Notes under the pieces: model-generated
The model's database searches: none
What the model was told of the DNA's origin: nothing
What the model saw: the letters and a program-made list of their open reading frames with translations, nothing else
Shown here: positions 6,031 to 11,395 of the stretch, piece by piece
Layout of the letters: each line of letters opens with the position of its first letter
Position numbering within the stretch: position 1 is the stretch's first letter
Position numbers and translations under genes: made by a program
Assembly: GCA_021812955.1 (NCBI GenBank)
Contig: JAKAMJ010000015.1
Coordinates: 1-11,395, forward strand
Origin: a bacterium
Lineage (GTDB): Bacteria; Patescibacteriota; Minisyncoccia; Phycocordibacterales; Phycocordibacteraceae
DNA: 11,395 nt
Direction of reading: 5' to 3'

Positions 6031-8701
6031 CCACCTCAAGCGGCTGCTTCTTCGCCCGGACGGCTTTCTTCTTGACGTCGAAGTGCGGTTCGCCGTTCTT
6101 GAGCGATACGGTTACCGTCCCCCCTTCCATAAGCCCTTGGTTGACCATGAGAGACGCGAGCGGCGTGAGGATCGTGTCCTGAATGGTGCGGCGGAGCGGG
6201 CGAGCGCCGTACTCAGGGTTATACCCCTTCTCGGCGAGCCAGGCGTGCATCGCCGGATCGATCCGTAGCGCGATGCGCTTATGTGCCAGACGCTGCACGA
6301 CCTCTTCGACCTGATTATCGACGATGCGCGCGAGCGCCTCCTTGCCGAGCGGGTCGAAGATGATCGTCTCGTCGAGACGGTTCAGGAACTCGGGGCGGAA
6401 ATGCTCGCGAAGCGCTTCCATGATCTTCTCTTTCGTCTCCTCGAAGCGGACGGCGTCAGTCGCGTCGGCCGAGCCGAAGCCGATATGCGCGAGCCGGTCC
6501 ACTAGCTCGCCGCCGATGTTGCTCGTGAGCACGATGACCGTGTTCTTGAAATTGACCTTGCGGCCTTTGCCGTCTGTGAGGTGGCCGGAGTCGAGCACCT
6601 GGAGCAATATGCTGAACACTTCCGGATGCGCCTTCTCGACCTCGTCGAAGAGGATGACCGAATACGGGCGGTGCCGGACGCTCTCGGTGAGCGTGCCGGA
6701 CTCCTCGTAGCCTACATAGCCGGGCGGCGCGCCGATGAGCTTGGCGACCGAATGCTTCTCCATGAATTCGCTCATGTCGACGCGCACGAGCGCGTCCGCG
6801 TCGTTGAACATGAACTCCGCGATCTTCTTCGAGAGCTCGGTCTTGCCGACGCCCGTCGGCCCGAGGAACAGGAACGAGCCGATAGGCCGGTTCGGGTCGC
6901 TGATGCCGACGCGCGAGCGCTTCACCGCGTCCGTCACTTTCTTCACCGCGAGGTCCTGGCCTATGATGCCGCGCTTGAGCGCGTCCTCCATGCGCGAGAG
7001 CTTCGTCATCTCTTCTTCGAGCATCCGTGCGACCGGGATGCCGGTCCAGCGGCTCACGACAGCCGCGATGTCCTGCTCGGCCACTTCTTCGTTCAGCACG
7101 CGGCGCGACTTCTGCAATGCCTTCAAGCGCTTGAGCTTGGTCTCGAGCTCTCTCCGTATGTGCGGGATCTTGCCGTAGCGGATCTCAGCGACGGTGCCCA
7201 GGTCTGCCGCAGCTTCGGCGTTGTCGGCCTGTATGTTGAGCGCTTCTAGCTCGGCCTTGGCGGCGCGGATGCCGGTAAGCGTCTCCTTCTCGTTCTTCCA
7301 TTTGAGCTCGAGCTCGCTCGTCTTCTCGCGCAGGTCGGCTATCTCGGCGTCGATGGTCTTCATGCGCTCCTTTATCTCTTTCGCATGTTCGCCTTCGAGG
7401 TCCTTCGAGAGCGCCTGCTTCTCGATCTCGAGCCGGCGGATCTTGCGGTCGGTTTCCTCAAGCAAGGGCGGCTTGTTCTCAAGCGCGATACGCAAGCCGG
7501 ACGCCGCCTCATCTATGAGGTCTATTGCCTTGTCCGGCAGGAACCGCTCGCTGATGTAGCGCGCCGACAGTTCGACTGCCGCGACGATCGCGCCGTCGGT
7601 GATACGCACCCCGTGAAAAAGCTCGTACTTGTCGCGAAGGCCGCGCAATATCGCGATACCGTCCTCGATCGTCGGCTCCTGCACGAACACCGGCTGGAAC
7701 CGGCGCGTGAGCGCGGCATCCTTCTCGATGTATTTCTGATATTCCTTCAGCGTCGTCGCGCCGATGACGCGTATCTCGCCGCGAGAGAGCGCAGGCTTGA
7801 GCATGTTCGACGCGTCGAGAGAGCCCTCGGCGCCGCCGGCTCCGACGAGCGTGTGGAGCTCGTCCACGAAAAGCACGACCTTCCCTTCCGCGCGCTCGAC
7901 TTCCTTCATGACGCTCTTCATGCGCTCCTCGAACTCGCCGCGATATTTGGTGCCGGCGATCAGGAGCCCCAGGTCGAGCGAGAGAAGCTCCTTCCCTTTG
8001 AGGGATTCCGGGACGTCTCCAACGGCCATGCGCCCGGCGAGCCCTTCAGCGATGGCCGTCTTCCCGACGCCCGCTTCGCCGATCAGCACCGGGTTGTTCT
8101 TCGTGCGGCGGGCGAGTATCTGAATGACGCGGTTTATCTCCGTGTCTCGACCGATGACCGGATCGAGCTTGTTCTCTGAGGCCATCTTCGTGAGGTTGCG
8201 CGCGTACTTTGCGAGCGCACGGAAGCGCTTCGGCTCTGCAGTCTGCCCGTCCTTCGAGCTCTTGAGCTCCTTCAAGACCGCGAGGGTCCCTTCACGGCTT
8301 ATCGAGAAACGAGCGAGCACGTCTGACGCTGGCCCGGGATTCTCGACGATAGCCACGAACAGGTGCTCCGTGCCGACGAACGCGTCGTTCATGCGCGCGG
8401 CGATCTTTCCGGACGATTCGAGCGCGTGCGCAAGATCGGGCGTGAAATATATCTGATACGACGGCGAAAGAACCGACGCGCTTTCGGGCGATTCGAGCCG
8501 CTCGACCACGATGTCGGAGAGTAGGTTGGTGTCTACCTCCATGCGATCGAGAAGCGAGAAGACGAGCGACTCTTCCTGGGTGAGAAGCGCCGCAAGCAGG
8601 TGCAGCGGCGAGACATGGTTCTGCCCGCGCTCTATCGCGAGCTCGTGTGCACGCCGTATGGCTTCTTTCGCTTTCGTTGTGAAATTCTCGAATGGAGGCA
8701 T
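6023..8701 (-). CDS. Clp/Hsp100 AAA+ ATPase (ClpB/ClpC-type)
   Basis: This 892-residue double-ring AAA+ unfoldase/disaggregase is complete. The N domain is at 1-145 with two Clp repeats. D1 has Walker A GEAGVGKT (208-215), Walker [10 protein letters not shown] (275-283), pore loop KYRGEF (Tyr253) and arginine finger RRF (333-335). A coiled-coil middle domain of about 120 residues (about 416-537), ClpB-like in length, ends in SRWTGIPV. D2 has Walker A GPTGVGKT (614-621), pore loop GYVGYEE (661-667), Walker [11 protein letters not shown] (682-691) and sensor 2 GARPLRR (832-838). The D2 loop at 738-748 carries IGF, like the ClpP-docking tripeptide of ClpX/ClpA/ClpC, which ClpB lacks. It could work as a ClpC-type protease partner or a disaggregase, so no gene symbol is assigned. 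It lies 13 nt after the HtrA-like gene. Confidence 0.95.
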   Translation of the reverse strand: MPPFENFTTKAKEAIRRAHELAIERGQNHVSPLHLLAALLTQEESLVFSLLDRMEVDTNLLSDIVVERLESPESASVLSPSYQIYFTPDLAHALESSGKIAARMNDAFVGTEHLFVAIVENPGPASDVLARFSISREGTLAVLKELKSSKDGQTAEPKRFRALAKYARNLTKMASENKLDPVIGRDTEINRVIQILARRTKNNPVLIGEAGVGKTAIAEGLAGRMAVGDVPESLKGKELLSLDLGLLIAGTKYRGEFEERMKSVMKEVERAEGKVVLFVDELHTLVGAGGAEGSLDASNMLKPALSRGEIRVIGATTLKEYQKYIEKDAALTRRFQPVFVQEPTIEDGIAILRGLRDKYELFHGVRITDGAIVAAVELSARYISERFLPDKAIDLIDEAASGLRIALENKPPLLEETDRKIRRLEIEKQALSKDLEGEHAKEIKERMKTIDAEIADLREKTSELELKWKNEKETLTGIRAAKAELEALNIQADNAEAAADLGTVAEIRYGKIPHIRRELETKLKRLKALQKSRRVLNEEVAEQDIAAVVSRWTGIPVARMLEEEMTKLSRMEDALKRGIIGQDLAVKKVTDAVKRSRVGISDPNRPIGSFLFLGPTGVGKTELSKKIAEFMFNDADALVRVDMSEFMEKHSVAKLIGAPPGYVGYEESGTLTESVRHRPYSVILFDEVEKAHPEVFSILLQVLDSGHLTDGKGRKVNFKNTVIVLTSNIGGELVDRLAHIGFGSADATDAVRFEETKEKIMEALREHFRPEFLNRLDETIIFDPLGKEALARIVDNQVEEVVQRLAHKRIALRIDPAMHAWLAEKGYNPEYGARPLRRTIQDTILTPLASLMVNQGLMEGGTVTVSLKNGEPHFDVKKKAVRAKKQPLEVVA

Positions 8702-8714
8702 ATGAGATGTCTGA

Positions 8715-9500
8715 TTATTTCGACGCGGCCGGCGAAGCGCCTTTCGCGTCGGCGGACGTCGTCGTCGCGGTCAAGAGCTCGGTTATCGCATTCGTACTGA
8801 CTAGTACGCCTGGCGTGCCTCCGGCGCTTACGCCGATGATGTCGCCGTTCAGGTTGACTGCCGCGCTGCCAGCGCCGATGTCCGGCAGCGTCGTGTGTAC
8901 GCTGCCGTCGCTCACCCGAGCGACGATCCCGGTCGCGGCCGAACCGTCTGCGGCGAGCGCCAGCGCGGTCTGGCCGAGCTTGAGGCTACCCGATGAGACA
9001 AGAGTCGCTTGCGGCTCTTTGGGAAGCGTGGCGTCGTCGGCGAAACCGTATATCATGAGCCCCTTCCCGGAATGCGCGAGCGACGCTGGGAAACGTGCCC
9101 CGTTCGCGAATTCGATTATCGTTTCTTTGGGGAGGCTGTCCTGCGCCCCCGTGACGACTGCGCGCGAGCTCGGCAGATACGCGCCGACACTCAACGCCGG
9201 CGTCGTGGTACCCGCGTCTGACGGATACAGGGTGACCGTGCGTGCCGCCGACTCGCTGATGGCAGACATGACGAGGTCCTGATTCGACGGCGCCGGCGCC
9301 GGCTGGGGCGCGACTGCGGGCACCGCGGCTGCGACCGTCTCGATGGTATGCTCGACGACGCGGTTCACCGTCTGGGTTACGAGCGCCGGCGCGCGATCGA
9401 GCAGCGATACCGTTAATATGCCGGTCGCCACTGACGTGACGAAGTTGATCAATATCGTAAGCAGTATGAGCTGGGATTTCGAGAGTTCTTCTATGTCCAT
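8715..9500 (-). CDS. Membrane-anchored HtrA-like protein lacking the catalytic triad (pseudoprotease)
   Basis: This 261-residue protein has a short cytoplasmic tail (MDIEELSKSQ), one TM helix (about 11-34), a Val/Thr-rich membrane-proximal segment (NRVVEHTIETV), a Pro/Ala-rich linker (59-72) and a trypsin-like beta-barrel (about 75-245). The barrel aligns with HtrA/DegP by eye: ANGARFPASL matches NDGREFPAKL, SLKLGQTALALA matches LRVGEWVLAIG, and VNLNGDIIGV matches VNLDGEVIGI. The triad positions read Gln120 (His, in VVTGAQ), Gly147 (Asp, in GKGLMIY) and Ala210 (Ser, in IGAGSAAVNL), so proteolysis is not expected. There is no PDZ domain. The frame is intact and its promoter is strong, which argues for a retained non-catalytic role such as peptide or envelope-protein binding. 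It lies directly before the Clp gene and may share its transcript. Confidence 0.8.
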   Translation of the reverse strand: MDIEELSKSQLILLTILINFVTSVATGILTVSLLDRAPALVTQTVNRVVEHTIETVAAAVPAVAPQPAPAPSNQDLVMSAISESAARTVTLYPSDAGTTTPALSVGAYLPSSRAVVTGAQDSLPKETIIEFANGARFPASLAHSGKGLMIYGFADDATLPKEPQATLVSSGSLKLGQTALALAADGSAATGIVARVSDGSVHTTLPDIGAGSAAVNLNGDIIGVSAGGTPGVLVSTNAITELLTATTTSADAKGASPAASK

Positions 9501-9506
9501 AGGTAA

Positions 9507-9535
9507 ATATTGCTACCCTTGCCTGTTACTGTCAA
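9507..9535 (-). promoter_or_regulatory. Candidate leaderless promoter of the HtrA-like/Clp genes
   Basis: The minus strand has a perfect -35 TTGACA (9530-9535), a 17-nt spacer and CAATAT (9507-9512) as the -10. Six nucleotides then lead to the ATG at 9500, so the predicted start site falls on the start codon. The element overlaps the last codons of the cysteine desulfurase gene (stop at 9513-9515). No Shine-Dalgarno sequence is visible. Confidence 0.55.
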
Positions 9536-10724
9536 CGGCCGCGGCGAGGAAGGCGGTCTCGCGGGCGAGCGCTGCGGCGAAGCGGGCAAGATCACGGAAG
9601 CGCGTGCGCGGACCCCACGAGACGCGCACCGCGGCGCGGGCGCGCTCCTTATCGCCGGTCAATACATACACCGCGCGGGAACCTTCTTCCGAATCCGTTT
9701 CGCACGCGCTCCTCGACGAGACGGCGAACCCGTCCTCGTCGAGGAGCGCGAGGAGGTAGTCCGTGTCGCGGCCCGGGAGCGAAACGCTCAAGATGTTCGG
9801 CGCTTGGGCGCGGCCTTCTTGTATGAAAATGCCCGGGATGTTCGAGATGAGTCCGATGAGGCGCGCGCGCGAAGCGCGCGCGGAATCGCGAAACGCTTCG
9901 CGTCCGAGCGCGGCGTCGCGCAGCGACGCCGCGAATTTCTCCGCAAGCTCCGGCGACTCCGTCCCCGGCCGCAACCCCCGCTCCTGCCCGCCGCCGCCGT
10001 AAAGCGGCACGAGCGGTATCGCCCGGCGCGCGATGAGCGCGCCGATTCCGTGCATCGCGCCCACTTTCGCACCGTCGAACGCGAGCGTGTCCGCGCCGAA
10101 ATGATCGCGCGTGATCTTCTCCGTGAGCGGTGCCTGGCTCGCGTCCACATGCAGGAGCGCGCGAGGCAAAAAAGCATTTTTCTCTGTGAACGCTTGCGTA
10201 CGAGAAAAATGCTTTTTTGCCTCGCGCGCGCCCCTCAACACTTCCGCCACCTCTCGCGTATTCCACACCACGCCCGTCTCGCCACAGACAGCGTCCATCA
10301 CCACGAGCACCGTCTCCTCGCGCAGCATCCTCGCGAGCGCATCCGTGTCGACGCGATAGTCCCGCACCGGCAGCGGCTCGACCGCGACACCCTCGTCCGC
10401 GAGTATCCGCACATTCTCGATGATCGACGCGTGCGAGCTCGGCAGGTACAGCACGTGCATGTTGTTCCGCCCCGGCACGTCGCGCCCGGCGCGCGCGCGA
10501 AGCGCGCGCGCCTGTCCCAGTATCGCGAGCGCGTTCGCCTCGGTCGCGCCGCTCGTGAATATCACGTCGTCGCTCTGCACTTCGACCAAGCGCGCGACCT
10601 CCTTCCGCGCGCGCTCAAGCCGCTCTCGCGCCGCACGCCCTTCCAGGTGCGGCGACGACGGATTCCCCGCCATCCCCGCTGCCACGTCTAGGTACACCCG
10701 CTTCTTGCCCCACATGCCTCTCAT
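9513..10724 (-). CDS. Cysteine desulfurase (NifS/IscS family), divergent
   Basis: This 403-residue fold-type I PLP enzyme should take sulfur from cysteine for Fe-S cluster or tRNA thiolation. Family landmarks are TSGATEANALAI (57-68, cofactor phosphate loop), SSHAS (His98, stacks on PLP), HVDASQ (Asp194 and Gln197), Lys220 in DGAKVGAMHGIGAL (PLP Schiff base), RPGTE (252-256) and the loop SSRSACETD with catalytic Cys341. Oddities are several. The start YLDVAAG-MAGNPSSPH lacks about 20 residues found between YLDNAAT and NPSSLH in relatives. The usual SxHK is DGAK. The NNE of VNNEIG reads CGE. About 25 residues (166-190) come from a palindromic insertion. The frame is intact. The start at 10724 is used; ATG at 10715 (MWGKKRVYLD) is equally plausible. 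The gene is divergent from IF-2. Confidence 0.9.
   Translation of the reverse strand: MRGMWGKKRVYLDVAAGMAGNPSSPHLEGRAARERLERARKEVARLVEVQSDDVIFTSGATEANALAILGQARALRARAGRDVPGRNNMHVLYLPSSHASIIENVRILADEGVAVEPLPVRDYRVDTDALARMLREETVLVVMDAVCGETGVVWNTREVAEVLRGAREAKKHFSRTQAFTEKNAFLPRALLHVDASQAPLTEKITRDHFGADTLAFDGAKVGAMHGIGALIARRAIPLVPLYGGGGQERGLRPGTESPELAEKFAASLRDAALGREAFRDSARASRARLIGLISNIPGIFIQEGRAQAPNILSVSLPGRDTDYLLALLDEDGFAVSSRSACETDSEEGSRAVYVLTGDKERARAAVRVSWGPRTRFRDLARFAAALARETAFLAAAVDSNRQG
9705..9750. repeat. Perfect 16-bp inverted repeat at the active-site loop of the desulfurase gene
   Basis: Arms 9705-9720 and 9735-9750 are perfect reverse complements (16 bp), with a 14-nt centre in which ACGG/CCGT (9721-9724 and 9730-9733) can also pair. 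It codes for residues 325-340 and stops directly before the catalytic Cys341 codon. Confidence 0.8.
9862..9882. repeat. GC-rich hairpin with 3-nt loop inside the desulfurase gene
   Basis: Arms 9862-9870 (CGCGCGCGC) and 9874-9882 (GCGCGCGCG) flank the loop GAA. The same core and loop recur at 10488-10512. It encodes the SARASRAR stretch (281-288). Confidence 0.75.
9909..9933. repeat. Perfect 11-bp hairpin with 3-nt loop inside the desulfurase gene
   Basis: Arms 9909-9919 (CGCGGCGTCGC) and 9923-9933 (GCGACGCCGCG) flank the loop GCA. It encodes about residues 264-272 (AASLRDAA). The sequence differs from the alternating GC hairpins, but arm length and loop size are alike. Confidence 0.75.
10157..10229. 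repeat. 73-nt palindromic element inserted in frame in the desulfurase gene
   Basis: Two perfect 28-bp arms (10157-10184 and 10202-10229) surround a 17-nt loop (10185-10201). Each arm has a GC-rich outer end (GCGCGCGAGGC) and an inner A/T-run part (AAAAAAGCATTTTTCTC), unlike the surrounding GC-rich coding sequence. It encodes residues 166-190 between the EVAEVLRG helix and the LLHVDASQ strand, where IscS relatives have only a few residues. No open frame or transposase lies within it, so it would be a non-autonomous palindromic element. Confidence 0.85.
10488..10512. repeat. GC-rich 11-bp hairpin with 3-nt loop inside the desulfurase gene
   Basis: Arms 10488-10498 (GGCGCGCGCGC) and 10502-10512 (GCGCGCGCGCC) flank the loop GAA, sharing its core with the hairpin at 9862-9882. 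It encodes QARALRARA (71-79), an Arg/Ala run in a surface region of the family. Confidence 0.75.
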
Positions 10725-10764
10725 TCTACCCTATCCGCGGCCGCATCCGCACGCGTGCCGACTT

Positions 10765-10798
10765 TTGCACTTTTGCCATTTTTGTGATGAAATAGAGG
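10765..10798 (+). promoter_or_regulatory. Candidate promoter and weak ribosome binding site of the IF-2 gene
   Basis: TTGCAC (10765-10770), a 17-nt spacer and TGAAAT (10788-10793) form a moderate promoter match in an AT-rich patch of the otherwise GC-rich 78-nt divergent spacer. AGAGG (10794-10798) lies 4 nt before the ATG at 10803. If this promoter is used, the leader would be only about 3 nt and AGAGG would not be transcribed, so the two readings compete. Confidence 0.35.
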
Positions 10799-10802
10799 CA
10801 CT

Positions 10803-11395
10803 ATGGCACGAACGGCACGGCCGCCCGTCATCGCGGTGATGGGCCACATAGACCACGGCAAGTCGTCGCTCCTGGATTACATCCGGAAGACGGCCGTCGT
10901 CGCTGGCGAGGCCGGCGGCATCACGCAGCATGTCTCGGCATACATCGCCGTCCACGACGGCCGCCCTGTCACCTTCCTCGACACGCCCGGCCACGAAGCC
11001 TTCAAGACCATCCGCTCGCGCGGCGCCGCTGCGGCAGACATCGCCATCCTCGTCGTGGCCGCAGATGAAGGCGTGATGCCACAGACGCTCGACGCGCTCT
11101 CGGCCATCAAAGAATCCGGCATCCCGTTCGTCGTCGCCATCACGAAGATAGACAAGAACAACGCCGACGTGGAGCACGCGAAGATGTCGCTCCTCGAACA
11201 CGAAGTGTTCCTCGAGGGCCTGGGCGGCGACGTCGCCTACGCGCCCGTCTCGTCGAAGACCGGCGAGGGCGTTTCCGAATTGCTCGACCTCGTCCTGCTC
11301 GCTGCCGATCTCCGCGGCCTCGAGGCCGACCCGGAGGCGAGCGCGACCGGCTTCGTGCTCGAATCGACCCAGGACCCGCGGCGCGGCGCGTCGGC
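10803..11395 (+). CDS. infB: Translation initiation factor IF-2, N-domain-less, C-terminus cut by window edge
   Basis: The 197 residues visible begin at the G domain of IF-2, the GTPase that places initiator tRNA on the ribosome. Motifs are G1 GHIDHGKS (14-21), G2 GGITQH (38-43), G3 DTPGHE (60-65), G4 TKID (114-117) and G5 SSKTG (150-154), followed by the start of domain II. GITQH and DTPGHEAF are diagnostic of IF-2 rather than EF-Tu or SelB. The long N-terminal domains of typical bacterial IF-2 are absent: only about nine residues precede the first G-domain strand. G4 has Thr instead of the usual Asn (NKID). No frame upstream could supply an N domain, since the divergent desulfurase gene begins 78 nt away. 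Confidence 0.93.
   Translation, partial: MARTARPPVIAVMGHIDHGKSSLLDYIRKTAVVAGEAGGITQHVSAYIAVHDGRPVTFLDTPGHEAFKTIRSRGAAAADIAILVVAADEGVMPQTLDALSAIKESGIPFVVAITKIDKNNADVEHAKMSLLEHEVFLEGLGGDVAYAPVSSKTGEGVSELLDLVLLAADLRGLEADPEASATGFVLESTQDPRRGAS

Noticed and set aside
6581..8179. Plus-strand frames opposite the Clp gene
   Set aside because: Shadows of a highly conserved AAA+ gene; no recognisable protein content.
9289..9306. GGCGCC-rich palindrome in the HtrA-like gene
   Set aside because: Explained by the repeated Pro-Ala codons of the linker; short and low complexity.
9510..10691. Long plus-strand frame opposite the desulfurase gene (393 residues)
   Set aside because: Its translation is an Arg/Ala/His-rich mirror of a GC-rich gene with no family features; the minus-strand product has catalytic motifs.
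10731..11201. Minus-strand frame opposite the IF-2 gene
   Set aside because: Repetitive Asp/Val/Arg translation created by the complement of conserved G-domain codons.
11315..11328. CGGCCTCGAGGCCG palindrome in the IF-2 gene
   Set aside because: Self-complementary without a loop and only 14 nt; expected by chance in sequence this GC-rich.

Overview
The window reads like a chromosomal segment of a Candidate Phyla Radiation bacterium (Patescibacteria, most likely a Parcubacteria lineage). This is inference, based on four points: an IF-2 that starts directly at its G domain, a short cysteine-free L33, a membrane-anchored HtrA-like protein whose N-terminus resembles others I associate with Parcubacteria, and many starts without a clear Shine-Dalgarno sequence. 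No rRNA, tRNA, CRISPR array, insertion sequence or phage gene was seen.

Layout. Positions 1-540 (minus) hold the N-terminal part of a COG4705-type multi-pass membrane protein, cut by the window edge. Positions 617-5454 (minus) form one gene cluster. In transcription order it encodes an ECF-type sigma factor, a three-TM membrane protein overlapping it (candidate anti-sigma factor), a secreted acidic low-complexity protein with no Lys or Arg after the signal peptide, an ABC ATPase, two ABC-2/NosY-like permeases joined by ATGA overlaps, and a membrane-anchored extracellular beta-domain protein. This looks like an envelope-sensing and export module. Positions 5604-5840 hold an N-terminally truncated OB-fold (tRNA_anti-like) remnant. 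Positions 5840-9500 (minus) encode L33 (rpmG), a large Clp/Hsp100 ATPase and a catalytically dead HtrA-like protein, transcribed in the order HtrA-like, Clp, L33. Positions 9513-10724 (minus) encode a divergent cysteine desulfurase packed with perfect inverted repeats. From 10803 (plus) the divergent IF-2 gene runs off the right edge.

The most unusual observation is in the cysteine desulfurase gene. A 73-nt palindromic element with perfect 28-bp arms sits inside the reading frame and supplies about 25 residues that the IscS/NifS family normally lacks at that point. The same gene has four further perfect hairpins, one ending next to the catalytic Cys codon. This resembles protein-coding palindromic elements or template-switch perfection of quasipalindromes. 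Other points of interest are an HtrA homologue with all three triad positions replaced, a Clp ATPase combining a ClpB-length middle domain with an IGF loop of the ClpP-binding type, and -10 boxes placed 6 nt from the start codon that suggest leaderless mRNAs.

By eye, the sigma/ABC half (1 to about 5840) is clearly less GC-rich than the Clp/desulfurase/IF-2 half, which may mark a boundary between regions of different history.
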